The notes below the pieces were generated by a model, which searched no databases, was not told the DNA's origin, and saw nothing but the letters and a program-made list of their open reading frames with translations. A DNA stretch of 63,748 nt from Candidatus Limnocylindria bacterium (GTDB lineage: Bacteria > Chloroflexota > Limnocylindria > P2-11E): assembly GCA_036523395.1 (NCBI GenBank), contig DATDEH010000056.1:1-63748 (forward strand). Reading direction: 5' to 3'. This document shows positions 25,142 to 34,050 of the stretch, piece by piece; within the stretch, counting starts at the first letter, position 1, and each line of letters opens with the position of its first letter. A program made the translations under genes and the position numbers.

Positions 25142-26071
25142 GTGCAGACCGTGATCCGGACAGAGAAGCTCACCAAGCGCTTCGGCACGCTCGTCGCGGT
25201 CGACGGGCTCGACCTCGAGGTCCGCGAGGGCGAGGTGTTCGGCTTTCTTGGACCGAACGGCGCGGGAAAGACGACGACGCTGCGCCTGCTCTGCGCGCTC
25301 ATCGGTCCGACATCGGGGACGGCGGAGGTCGCCGGTTACAAGTTGGGGCGCCAGGATCCCCAGATCCGCGCGGCGGTCGGGATCCTCACCGAGCAGCCGG
25401 GCCTGTACGAGCGCCAGTCCGCTTGGGACAACCTCGTGTTCTTCGCGACGCTGTACGGGCTCGATCGCACGACGGCGGCGCGTCAGGCCGAGCACTTCCT
25501 GCGGCTCATGGGCCTGTGGGACCGGCGCCTCGAAGCGGTCGCGACGTTCTCGCGCGGCATGAAGCAGAAGATGGCGATCGCGCGCGCGGCACTGCACGAG
25601 CCGCGCGTGCTCTTCCTCGACGAGCCGACCACCGGTCTCGATCCCGACGCGGCGAAGACCGTGCGCGAGTTCATCGTCGCGGTGCGCGGCGAGGGACGCA
25701 CCGTCTTCCTCTGCACGCACAACCTCGACGAAGCCGATCGCCTCTGTGACCGCATCGCGTTCTTCCGGCAGTCGGTCATCCGCATCGACACACCGGATCA
25801 TCTTCGAGCCGAGCTGTACGGGCGCGCGACGGAGATCCGGCTCATGCCGACGCCGCGCGCGGAAGACCTCGTGCGCGTGCGGGCCGTGAACGGAGTGAGA
25901 GAAGCGCGCCTGGAGAACGGATCGATCATCGTGTCGGCGGCGGACCCGCTACGGACGAACCCACTCCTCGTGCGCGCACTCGTCGACGGCGGCGCTCAGA
26001 TCGCGTACGTCATCGAGCGCAAGGTGCACCTCGAAGAGGTCTACCTGAGCATCGTGGAAGGACAGAAGTAG
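25142..26071 (+). CDS. ABC-2 type exporter ATP-binding protein
   Basis: A 309-aa ATPase with Walker A GPNGAGKTT (about residues 38-46), signature FSRGMKQKMAIARAAL, Walker B VLFLDEPTTGLDP and the H-loop LCTHNLDEA. A C-terminal domain of about 80 aa typical of drug/antibiotic-type ABC-2 ATPases follows. It starts 40 bp from the divergent kinase and shares one base with the permease start (TAGTG), so the two form a transporter. The substrate is unknown. Confidence 0.92.
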   Translation: MQTVIRTEKLTKRFGTLVAVDGLDLEVREGEVFGFLGPNGAGKTTTLRLLCALIGPTSGTAEVAGYKLGRQDPQIRAAVGILTEQPGLYERQSAWDNLVFFATLYGLDRTTAARQAEHFLRLMGLWDRRLEAVATFSRGMKQKMAIARAALHEPRVLFLDEPTTGLDPDAAKTVREFIVAVRGEGRTVFLCTHNLDEADRLCDRIAFFRQSVIRIDTPDHLRAELYGRATEIRLMPTPRAEDLVRVRAVNGVREARLENGSIIVSAADPLRTNPLLVRALVDGGAQIAYVIERKVHLEEVYLSIVEGQK

Positions 26072-26889
26072 TGGCGACGCTGGCACTGGCGCGGACGCCC
26101 GAGCGTGGCGCGCTGGTGCGCGCGGTCTGCCTGCGCGAGTGGCGCGAAGCGCTGGGCAACCGGCTGCTCGTCGCGATGACGCTGCTCCCACCGATCGTCA
26201 TCCTCGCCGCGGGCATCGGAGCGGTGGCTGCGGCCGCGGCGAATCCGCCAAGTGACCGCGACGTGCAGGCGATGTACGCCGCGGCGCCCGCGGTCGTTGG
26301 TCTCGATCCGAAGGAGGCCATCCAGGGCTTCATCGCGACGTACTTCCTGATCCTGTTCATGCTGATCCCGACCGTGGTGCCGTTGACGATGGCGATCTTC
26401 TCCGTCATCGGCGAGAAGGCGGCGCGCACGCTTGAGCCGCTGCTCGCGACGCCGGTCGGCGTCGGAGAGCTCCTGCTCGCGAAGTGCCTCGCATCGACCA
26501 TCCCCTCGGTGATCGTGACGTGGCTGGCGTACTCGATCTACCTGCTGTCGGTGTCGGCGATCGGGAGCCAGGCCGCGGTGCGCGCAGTGACCGCGCCGCG
26601 ATGGGTGCTCGCGATCATCGTGATGGTGCCGCTGCTGACCCTGCTGTCGGTCACCCTGGGAATCCTCATCTCGACGCGCGTGAACGACGTGCGCGTCGCG
26701 CAGCAGATCGGCGGTCTCGTGGTCGTGCCCGTCGTCGGGCTCGGTATCGCGGAGGTCACCGGCCGCGTCGTCCTCGACAACCAGTCGTTCCTGCAGTTCA
26801 CGGCCTTCCTCATCGTCGTCGACCTCGCCGTCTTCTTCTTCGCGCGTCTCGCGTTCCAGCGCGAGAACATCCTCGCAAGGTGGCGGTAG
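26071..26889 (+). CDS. ABC-2 type transporter permease
   Basis: A 272-aa membrane protein starting at GTG 26071. An N-terminal helix (LLVAMTLLPPIVILAAGIGA) and an extracytoplasmic segment precede the ABC-2 core (VVPLTMAIFSVIGEKAARTLEPLLATPVG, shown in part), which contains the conserved ERKxxTLEPLL-like motif. Six helices are expected. It is the membrane partner of the preceding ATPase. Confidence 0.88.
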   Translation: MATLALARTPERGALVRAVCLREWREALGNRLLVAMTLLPPIVILAAGIGAVAAAAANPPSDRDVQAMYAAAPAVVGLDPKEAIQGFIATYFLILFMLIPTVVPLTMAIFSVIGEKAARTLEPLLATPVGVGELLLAKCLASTIPSVIVTWLAYSIYLLSVSAIGSQAAVRAVTAPRWVLAIIVMVPLLTLLSVTLGILISTRVNDVRVAQQIGGLVVVPVVGLGIAEVTGRVVLDNQSFLQFTAFLIVVDLAVFFFARLAFQRENILARWR

Positions 26890-26959
26890 CGAGCCCCAAA
26901 GTCGCCTGATACCGCCCTGCGGCCGCTCATCGAGGACCGCGTTCCTATGATTCGGCCAC

Positions 26960-27760
26960 ATGCAGCTCTCGATCGTCATTCCCGCCTACAACGAGCGCGA
27001 ACGGCTCTCGCGATCGCTCGAGGTCCTGTCGGCGCACCTCGCCCGTGCCGGGCACCGGGACGCTGAGGTGATCGTCGTGGACGATGGGAGCACCGACGGC
27101 ACGGCCGGTCTCGTGCGCGAATGGTCGGTCCGCTGGCCCAGGCTCGAGCTGCTGCAGCTTCCGAGGAACATGGGCAAGGGCGCGGCGGTGCGGGCTGGGA
27201 TCGTCGCCAGCCATGGTGATGTCGTCGCGTTCGCCGACGCGGACCTGTCCGCTCCGATCGAACAGCTCGAACTTCTCCTCAATGACCTCGACGATGCGGA
27301 GATCGCGATCCTCTCGCGCGCTCTGCCCGGAACGCGCCTGGAGCGAAGGCAGACCCGACCACGCGAAGCGATGGGCAAGCTCTACGCGCTCCTCGCGCAG
27401 CTGCTCCTCATCCGTGGCGTCCCCGACGCTCAGTGCGGACTGAAGGCGTATCGCGGCGCGCTGGGTCGCGAGCTCTTCGCGAGGTCGCGAGAGACGGGCG
27501 TGCTCTTCGACACCGAGATCCTCGTCATGGCCGCGCAGCGTCGCATCCGCATCAGCCAACGGCCAGCCCTATGGCGGCACGATCCGGACAGCCGACTGCG
27601 CTTCGGGCTGTCGGGCTCGATAGGCGTCGCGCTCGCACTCCTCCGTCTGAAGCTGCGGCACCGCCTCGTGTTCGCGGTACGCGTGAGGGGACCGGTCAGG
27701 TCTTACGAGCGATCACTTGCATATCCCCAAGCCATACGGGTACCCGGCACCAAGGTATGA
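26960..27760 (+). CDS. family 2 glycosyltransferase (dolichyl/polyprenyl-phosphate glycosyltransferase-like)
   Basis: A 266-aa GT-A fold enzyme: LSIVIPAYNERERLSRSLE at the N-terminus, EVIVVDDGSTDGTAGLV, NMGKGAAVRAGI and the metal-binding AFADADLSAP. This resembles DPM1-like enzymes, which move a sugar from a nucleotide to a polyprenyl phosphate. The product would feed a membrane GT such as the GT87 protein 0.8 kb downstream. The 3' end overlaps the convergent methyltransferase by 65 nt. Confidence 0.88.
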   Translation: MQLSIVIPAYNERERLSRSLEVLSAHLARAGHRDAEVIVVDDGSTDGTAGLVREWSVRWPRLELLQLPRNMGKGAAVRAGIVASHGDVVAFADADLSAPIEQLELLLNDLDDAEIAILSRALPGTRLERRQTRPREAMGKLYALLAQLLLIRGVPDAQCGLKAYRGALGRELFARSRETGVLFDTEILVMAAQRRIRISQRPALWRHDPDSRLRFGLSGSIGVALALLRLKLRHRLVFAVRVRGPVRSYERSLAYPQAIRVPGTKV

Positions 27761-28601
27761 CGGGGGGTTCGACGCGCCGCCGAAGGTAGTAGTGCGCGGC
27801 GCGCTCGAACAGCCGATGCAGCGGCACGAGGAGCGGATCATCGGCGCCGATGAGCTCGATGTGGAACCCCTCTTCCTCGAGGAGTCGCCGGAGGGAGCGC
27901 TGGTCGAGATACACGAGGTGCTCGGGGCGATAGCTGGGCCAGAGCCCGCGCGTCGCCTTTCGGCTCAGGCTGCCGTGGTCGGGGCTCGTCAGGAACACCA
28001 GACCGCGCGGCCGCAGCGCCTCGCGCACCTGACGGAGCGCTGAGCGAACATCGACCAGATGCTCGATCGTCTGGAACGCCGCGATCACATCCCAGCACTC
28101 GTGATCGCGGAGGTCGTCGAAGCCACCGACCGCCACGTCTACGCCGAAGCGCTGGCGCGCCCATGCCACAGCACCGCTGGAGAGCTCGAGGCCGTGCACG
28201 TCCCAGCCCGCATCACGGGCCGCCTCGAGCGCGAATCCCGCGCCGGCACCCAGCTCGAGCAGCGCGCCAGGCGGGGTCGCGTAGCGCCGAAGGATCGCGA
28301 CCTTGCGCCGGAAGTACGGCCGGTACACCGTCGCATCGGCGAAGTAGTCGCGGTAGCCGATGCCAGTGGCACTGGAGAGCTGGAAGTAGTCCTCCGCGCT
28401 GTAGATGGCGCGGAGGTCGCCCGGAGCTGGGATCGGGTCGCGCCGCGCGAGCCCGCATACCTGACACGCGACGATCCGTCCGCGATGTTCGTACATGACG
28501 CGGTCCGTACCGCCGCCGCAGAGTGGGCATGGATGGGAGACGAGAGCTGGTCCGATCGCTCGAGGATAGGGTGACCCGGCACCGCGTCGCCGATCTGGCA
28601 T
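27696..28601 (-). CDS. class I SAM-dependent methyltransferase with N-terminal zinc ribbon
   Basis: A protein of up to 301 aa. A CPLC...CQVC zinc ribbon (residues about 25-50) precedes a Rossmann methyltransferase with motif I LLELGAGAGFALEAA, AFQTIEHLVD and a C-terminal arm. The layout (PLCG ribbon followed by methyltransferase) is common among sugar- and glycan-modifying C-methyltransferases. The only in-frame start I see is ATG 28601, which overlaps the divergent GT87 start. The neighbours suggest cell-surface glycan modification. Confidence 0.82.
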   Translation of the reverse strand: MPDRRRGAGSPYPRAIGPALVSHPCPLCGGGTDRVMYEHRGRIVACQVCGLARRDPIPAPGDLRAIYSAEDYFQLSSATGIGYRDYFADATVYRPYFRRKVAILRRYATPPGALLELGAGAGFALEAARDAGWDVHGLELSSGAVAWARQRFGVDVAVGGFDDLRDHECWDVIAAFQTIEHLVDVRSALRQVREALRPRGLVFLTSPDHGSLSRKATRGLWPSYRPEHLVYLDQRSLRRLLEEEGFHIELIGADDPLLVPLHRLFERAAHYYLRRRVEPPVIPWCRVPVWLGDMQVIARKT

Positions 28602-29731
28602 TCGCGAGCGGGCTCGCGCTCGGTCTTGTACTCCTCTTCGTCTTCGGCTTCTTCGACGTCCGCGACCGCGTTGTCGGGCACAACGACTTCACGTACACGT
28701 GGGCGGGAGCGCGCACGGTCGTCGATGGAGGCAATCCCTACGAGCCTTCGGCGTGGCTCGGGACGGCCGCGCGCTATGGCACCACGACGCCGCGTGAGAC
28801 GGTCTTCGGATACCCGCCGTGGATCGCGCTGGCGGCCCTTCCGTTCGCGCTTCTCCCGGTGCCCATAGCGTCCGGCATCTGGACGTTCGGAGGGATGGCG
28901 CTCGCCGCGCTCGCGCTGCGCCTGCTGCTCCGCGGTCTCGATCCGGCTCCGCCGCTGGTGCACTTCCTCTCGGGCCTGGCGCTGTTCGCGTCGCAGCCCG
29001 GCAGCGCGAATATGTGGAGCGGTCAGTGGACGTTCGTGCTGCTGGCGGTGCTCGTGATGGCCGTCGTGGCGGTCCGCGAGCGGCGCCGCGGGCCGCTGGT
29101 CGCCGCGTTCCTGCTCACGACGAAGCCACAACTCGTTGTGTTCGCCTTCCCTGCGCTCGCGCGCGCCGCCAACGCGCGCTGGGGCCCGCGCTACCTTGCT
29201 CTGGCGACGGTCCCCCCTGCCATCGCGATCGCGATCGGCTGGCTTGCCTTCCCGGGATGGCTCGAAGCGTGGCGGACGAAGCTGTTCGAACAGCGTTTGG
29301 CGGTCCAGCCGCCGACGACGCTCGCGAACGGGCTGGGCGATCTGATCGGGCCCCTTGGTGCGGTGATCGCAGCCGGTCTGGTGCTCGCGCTGGTCGGCGC
29401 GGGCCTGGCCTTCACACCACGCGGCGACGCGTTCCTCGCTGTCTGGCTCGCGATCTCCGCGACGGCGCCTATCTACTCGTGGTCGTACGACCACCTGCTT
29501 CTCATCGTGCCTCTCGTGATCGCCACCGCCGTCGTGGGCAGGCGTTCACGGCGTGCCGGCGTGACCTTCGCTGCGGTCGGCTTCGGGGCATTCCTCATCG
29601 TGCCCGTCCTGCTCTACGTCGTAGCCGATGCGAGACAGAACGAGAGTTTCAACATCTTCGTGCCGCTCACGGTCGCGGTCGGCTGCATCGCAGTGCTGTG
29701 GCGGCAACGCGCCGAGATCACGCCGGCCTGA
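28523..29731 (+). CDS. GT87-like membrane mannosyltransferase (DUF2029 family)
   Basis: A 402-aa polytopic protein with about ten helices. The N-terminal loop NDFTYTWAGARTVVDGGNPY matches the DF...G.NPY pattern of GT87/DUF2029 polyprenyl-phosphate-dependent glycosyltransferases. An aspartate in that loop is the presumed catalytic base, facing outside. The start is uncertain: ATG 28523, ATG 28529 or GTG 28571 are possible and all overlap the divergent methyltransferase start. It may use lipid-linked sugar made by the GT2 enzyme. Confidence 0.82.
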   Translation: MGMDGRRELVRSLEDRVTRHRVADLAFASGLALGLVLLFVFGFFDVRDRVVGHNDFTYTWAGARTVVDGGNPYEPSAWLGTAARYGTTTPRETVFGYPPWIALAALPFALLPVPIASGIWTFGGMALAALALRLLLRGLDPAPPLVHFLSGLALFASQPGSANMWSGQWTFVLLAVLVMAVVAVRERRRGPLVAAFLLTTKPQLVVFAFPALARAANARWGPRYLALATVPPAIAIAIGWLAFPGWLEAWRTKLFEQRLAVQPPTTLANGLGDLIGPLGAVIAAGLVLALVGAGLAFTPRGDAFLAVWLAISATAPIYSWSYDHLLLIVPLVIATAVVGRRSRRAGVTFAAVGFGAFLIVPVLLYVVADARQNESFNIFVPLTVAVGCIAVLWRQRAEITPA

Positions 29732-29741
29732 GGGTCGGCGT

Positions 29742-31427
29742 CTATGGCGTCGACGTGCGACCGCGCGGGAGGGGCAGCGTCGGCAGCTGCGGGTTCGGGA
29801 TCACACCGCCCGTTGGCGATGGGAAGCGCATTCGCGGCGATGGCGACGGCGTCGCTATCGGCGTGATGACCGGTGGGGTGCGGCCACCCTCGTCGTCCGG
29901 GAACGTACGCGCACCGACGATCGTCACGTTCGCCGTGAACGTCTCGCTCGCGGCAACGTTCTTTTCACGCACGTCGTACGCGAGACGGTAGGAGCCAAGC
30001 ACCGCCGGAGCGAGGAAGGGCGCGAAGAAGGTGCCGGTGGCGCCGGACTGAAGCGTGCCGAGAGGGATCGCCCCTGTCGCGACCGACCGGCTTGTCTTCG
30101 TGTCGACGAGCCGCCACGAGAGGACCAGCGCGTGCGGCGCCGTGCCCGCGGTGGGCAGCGCGGTGTACTTCGTCACGAGCAGCGAGGCTTCGCCGCGGTG
30201 CAGGATCGTGGGCACTACCGTCGTGGCACTCACGATGTACGCCTGGTGCGCGCGCACCTGGAACGACGCCGTCGTCGCACCAAGCTTCGCGAGACCTTTG
30301 CCGTTCGCGTCGACGAGACCGAGCGTCACCTTGTAGTCGCCCGGCACCTGCGGGATCGCGAGCACGACACCGACGTTCGCGCTGCGGCCCGGCGCGAGCG
30401 CGGGAAGGGCGATCGGTGTCGGCGATGTCGCGACGAGGACGTCCTTGCTGTCGCGCATCTCCCAGATCAAGCGGACCGCATCCGGACCGCTGGCGCTCCA
30501 CGTCGCGCTGCCGGCGTTCGTGATCGGCACGGTGAACCGCGAGGATGATCCGGCGTCCACGCTCGTGATGGTGCGCGGAACCTCGTAGCGCGCGTTGGCC
30601 GGCGGCTCGAGCAGCGCGCTGTACACGAGGGAGCCGACATTCGCGATGAAGGCGTGCGCGTCCGCGTCGAAGGCATCCCATGTCATCGCGACGACGACGC
30701 GCGGCCCTGACGGCGCGAAGATGATGCCCGCATCGTGCGTGAGGCCGGGGAGGTTACCGGTCTTGTGCGCCACCACCACACCCGCGGGAAGCGCGGCCGG
30801 CAGCCGATCGTTGATCTGCTGTCGCTCGAGGCGCGCCAGCATCCGATCGGACGCCGCGGCCGAAATGAGCTGACGCTTCGCGAGCAGCGTCAGCAGCATG
30901 CCGACAGCGCGCGGCGTCGCGACGTTGTCTTCATCCCAGTTGAGGAATACGTGGAAATCCTTGATGCCGGCGTGCGACAGCGTCGCGTTGATGTTCTCGG
31001 GACCGAGCACGTGCCATAGCGCGATGGCGGCACCGTTGTCGGAGATCGTGATCATCGCTTCGAGCGCCTCATCCAAGGTGAGCTCGGTGCCCGCGACCTC
31101 GAACGATCCATCCTCCGTGATGTCCTCGTCCTCGATCTTGATGATGTCGTTGTAATGGAGCTGCCCGGCATCGACGCGCCGCTCGGCCTCGGCCAGCACC
31201 GCGAGCTTGTAGAGCGACGCCGTGATGATCGGCTCGTCCGCATCGTGGGAGTAGAGCGGCGTGCTCAGGTTCGGGTCGGCGATCCACAGGCCCGCGCCAC
31301 CCGGAAACGTGCTGACGAGCTGATCGAGGTGCTGCACGAGCTCGCCGGTGCCCGCGGCGGCGGGCGCGCCGGGCACCAGGCCCGCGAGGGCGAGCACGGC
31401 GGCCAGGACGAGGGCGCTCCCTCTCAT
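29742..31427 (-). CDS. secreted class A beta-lactamase-fold serine hydrolase with Ig-like C-terminal domains
   Basis: A 561-aa protein with signal peptide (LVLAAVLALAGLVPGAPAAA). The serine-hydrolase domain has all three catalytic motifs: SLYK (S71-K74), SDN (129-131) and KTG (222-224). After about residue 280 come two beta-sandwich-like repeats (FTVPITNAGSATWSASGP, then a second near 400-510) and a Pro-rich tail. The fold could be a beta-lactamase or a penicillin-binding or related peptidase. Its ATG overlaps the ybeY stop by 4 nt, an unusual position at the end of an RNA-processing operon. Confidence 0.85.
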   Translation of the reverse strand: MRGSALVLAAVLALAGLVPGAPAAAGTGELVQHLDQLVSTFPGGAGLWIADPNLSTPLYSHDADEPIITASLYKLAVLAEAERRVDAGQLHYNDIIKIEDEDITEDGSFEVAGTELTLDEALEAMITISDNGAAIALWHVLGPENINATLSHAGIKDFHVFLNWDEDNVATPRAVGMLLTLLAKRQLISAAASDRMLARLERQQINDRLPAALPAGVVVAHKTGNLPGLTHDAGIIFAPSGPRVVVAMTWDAFDADAHAFIANVGSLVYSALLEPPANARYEVPRTITSVDAGSSSRFTVPITNAGSATWSASGPDAVRLIWEMRDSKDVLVATSPTPIALPALAPGRSANVGVVLAIPQVPGDYKVTLGLVDANGKGLAKLGATTASFQVRAHQAYIVSATTVVPTILHRGEASLLVTKYTALPTAGTAPHALVLSWRLVDTKTSRSVATGAIPLGTLQSGATGTFFAPFLAPAVLGSYRLAYDVREKNVAASETFTANVTIVGARTFPDDEGGRTPPVITPIATPSPSPRMRFPSPTGGVIPNPQLPTLPLPRGRTSTP

Positions 31428-31936
31428 CGCTGTGAAGTAACGCGCAGGCGAGCGCGGTGTTTCACCGGTTTAACTGTTCGTTCACCTTTCAGCGCGTCGC
31501 GGCCGAGTTGCAGCATCTCTCTATACCCGGCGCCGGTGTCGTCTTCGTATCCCAGCAGATGGAGTGCCCCGTGAGCGGCCAGGAAAGCGACCTCCGTCGC
31601 CAGGGGCCAGCGCCGCCGCTTCGCCTGCCGTGCGGCCTGGGCGCCGCTGATGACCACGTCGCCGAGCTCGAGCGTGCCGTCCGCCTCGCGCCGGAGCGAC
31701 GTCGCCGCGGCCGTCCCTTTCGCGCCACGCGGCAGTGACTGCCCGAACGAGAGCACGTCGGTCGTACGGTCTTTTCGCCGATATCGCAGGTTGAGGCCGC
31801 GCATCGCCGCATCGTCGACGAACGCGAGCGCCAGCTCCGCATCCTGCGTCACTCCGTAGGGGCGGAGCGCGGCGCGGACCGCGCGGCGCGCCGGCCCGAG
31901 GTCACAAGGCGCTTCGCCTCGGACCGCGATCTTCAG
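31424..31936 (-). CDS. ybeY: endoribonuclease YbeY (rRNA maturation factor), apparent CTG start
   Basis: A 170-aa YbeY. Conserved parts include LNLRYRRKDRTTDVLSF, ELGDVVISGAQAARQA and the zinc motif HGALHLLGYEDD. The family motif is HGxLHLxGYDH; here the third histidine is replaced by Asp (D132), leaving H122 and H126. The reading frame has no ATG, GTG or TTG near the expected N-terminus. A CTG at 31936 forms a CTGA overlap with the pgpH stop and gives the expected length, so I place the start there. It cleaves and processes 16S rRNA in bacteria where it has been studied. Confidence 0.85.
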   Translation of the reverse strand: MKIAVRGEAPCDLGPARRAVRAALRPYGVTQDAELALAFVDDAAMRGLNLRYRRKDRTTDVLSFGQSLPRGAKGTAAATSLRREADGTLELGDVVISGAQAARQAKRRRWPLATEVAFLAAHGALHLLGYEDDTGAGYREMLQLGRDALKGERTVKPVKHRARLRVTSQR

Positions 31937-34050
31937 CGGTCGGACGCCGCCTGGCCGGACGCCGGAGGGATGCGCGCGATCCGGTCTTCCGGGTACGGGA
32001 TCCGCTCGTGGTACACGCCCAGGAGCAGCTCGCAGAAGGCGTCTTTGATCCGCGTGATGTCGCGCAGGGTCAGGTCGCACTCGTCGAGCTGGCCTTCCGC
32101 GAGACGATCGTCGACGATCCGCTCGACCATGGCGCGGATCGTCTCCGGTTTCTTCTCCGCGAGCGAGCGCACTGAAGCCTCGGTGCCGTCCGCGAGCATC
32201 ACGATGCCGGCTTCCTTCGTGCGCGGGCGCGGCCCGGGGTAATGGAACGCCGACTCGTCAGGGTTCTGCCCGCGCTGCTGCGCGAGCTGATAGAAGTACT
32301 TCACGACGCTGGTGCCGTGATGCGCTGGGATCATCTCGCGGATCATCGGCGGCAGGTGATACCGGTCCGCGAGCGACAGTCCATCGCGGACGTGCGCCGC
32401 GACGATCCCGGCCGACACCATCGGGTCGAGCTCGTCATGCGGATTGGTGCCGGTCTGGTTCTCGATGAACCCTGTGGGGTTCCGCATCTTGCCGATGTCG
32501 TGGTAATACGCGCCGACGCGCGCGACGAGCGGGTCAGCCCCGATGACTTCAGCCGCTCGCTCGGCGAGGTTCGCGACCAGAAGCGAGTGGTGATAGGTGC
32601 CGGGCGTCCGGAGCAGGAGCTGTCGCAGGAGCGGGTGGTTCGGGTCCGCCAGCTCGCGTAGCTCGAACACCGTCGTGATCCGGAAGAGGTGCCCGAAGAT
32701 CGCGGTGCCCGCGAACGCGAGCAGCCCAGAGGCCGCACCGCTCACGAGCGCCGCGGCCGCGAGCTGCGCCGCACCGACAGGATCGGTCGACTGTCCGACC
32801 AGCGTGAACGCGACGACCACGCCGAGGTTGCCGACCGCCACCGAGCCCGCGCCCGCCGCGAACTCGCGCGCGGTCGTGGCGCGGCGCACAGCGGCCATGC
32901 CGAGCAGCGCGGGCACCAAGACATAGGCGACGAGCTCGACTTGCCCCGACAGGATCCCGACATGGAGCGCGCCGGCGATCTGCGTCGCGAGCGCCGTGCG
33001 CCCGCCGACGAGCACGGTGATGATCATCGCCACCGCCGCGAACGGGATGAAGTACACGAGGAGCGTGTGGCTCGGGATGAGCACGCGCGCGGCGATCGTG
33101 ACCGCGAGCAAGGAGAGCGCGACGACGATCATCCTGTTGGTGTCGTTCCACGCCTCCGTCGCATAGCGCTCGATGAACAGCGCGAGGACCGCGGCGATGA
33201 GGACCGCCCAGATCGTGAGGCCGACCGCGCCCGGCCAGTCGATGCCGGTGTTGACGAGACCGAGGACGCGCAGCTTCTCGAGATCGAGATCACCAACGAC
33301 GCTGCCCTCGCGTACGACGACCTCGCCCGCGACGACCTGCACCTGCACCGGTTGTACGCCGCTGCGCGCTGCCTGCTGCGCGCTGGCCGTCTGGATCGGA
33401 TCGAGTGCGACGTCCGCGTCGACGAACTGGCGCACCAGCGCGGTGCCAGCTGTCTTTTGACGATCGGTCCACGCCGGCGGCAGTGAGGTCGCGGATGCGT
33501 CACGCGCCGTCTCAAGCTGCTCGGGCCGGATCCCCGGCTGATAAAGGGTGCGCAGCGCGTTGTCGACTTCCTTCGACACCGCGTCCCACTCGGCGCCGTT
33601 CATGTCGACGATCAGCGGTGCGACCGCGGGACTGATCGCGACCTCAGCGAGACGTGTGAGCGAGGTGATGCGCTGCTCCCGCGTCTGCGCTGTGTCGGAC
33701 CGCACGCGCCCGATGGCCGCGACCGCCTGTGCGAGCCGGTCGCGCGAGCTCGCGACCACGGCCGGGTTGCGCGTGTAGACCTTCGCCACCGCCGCGGCGG
33801 CCCGTTCGCGTTCAGCGGCGGTGAGCGCTTCCGAGACGAACGCGACGGAGCGCGGCGCTTTGACGGTCCGGTCCGCCAGCGTGCCGACGTCGTAGCCCAC
33901 TGTCGCCGGTGGCGACAGGAGCAGCGCGATCGCCGTCAGCAGCCCGGTGGCGATCACGAACACGTACATGCGCGCCGTCGTCGCGCCGAGTGTGTTGCGC
34001 AGCGCGACGGGCAGCTGCTCGATCCGCCGTCCTGAAGGGAGTCGGATCAC
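31933..34050 (-). CDS. pgpH: 7TM-HD family cyclic-di-AMP phosphodiesterase (PgpH/YqfF-like)
   Basis: A 705-aa protein: N-terminal helix, a large extracytoplasmic 7TMR-HDED-type domain (about residues 45-290), seven helices (about 290-480) and a cytoplasmic HD domain with TPGTYHHSLLVANLAE, the AYYHDIGKM HD motif and MIPAHHGTS. PgpH proteins hydrolyse cyclic di-AMP. It lies between phoH and ybeY with 4-nt overlaps on both sides, the conserved Gram-positive-type order. Confidence 0.92.
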   Translation of the reverse strand: MIRLPSGRRIEQLPVALRNTLGATTARMYVFVIATGLLTAIALLLSPPATVGYDVGTLADRTVKAPRSVAFVSEALTAAERERAAAAVAKVYTRNPAVVASSRDRLAQAVAAIGRVRSDTAQTREQRITSLTRLAEVAISPAVAPLIVDMNGAEWDAVSKEVDNALRTLYQPGIRPEQLETARDASATSLPPAWTDRQKTAGTALVRQFVDADVALDPIQTASAQQAARSGVQPVQVQVVAGEVVVREGSVVGDLDLEKLRVLGLVNTGIDWPGAVGLTIWAVLIAAVLALFIERYATEAWNDTNRMIVVALSLLAVTIAARVLIPSHTLLVYFIPFAAVAMIITVLVGGRTALATQIAGALHVGILSGQVELVAYVLVPALLGMAAVRRATTAREFAAGAGSVAVGNLGVVVAFTLVGQSTDPVGAAQLAAAALVSGAASGLLAFAGTAIFGHLFRITTVFELRELADPNHPLLRQLLLRTPGTYHHSLLVANLAERAAEVIGADPLVARVGAYYHDIGKMRNPTGFIENQTGTNPHDELDPMVSAGIVAAHVRDGLSLADRYHLPPMIREMIPAHHGTSVVKYFYQLAQQRGQNPDESAFHYPGPRPRTKEAGIVMLADGTEASVRSLAEKKPETIRAMVERIVDDRLAEGQLDECDLTLRDITRIKDAFCELLLGVYHERIPYPEDRIARIPPASGQAASDR

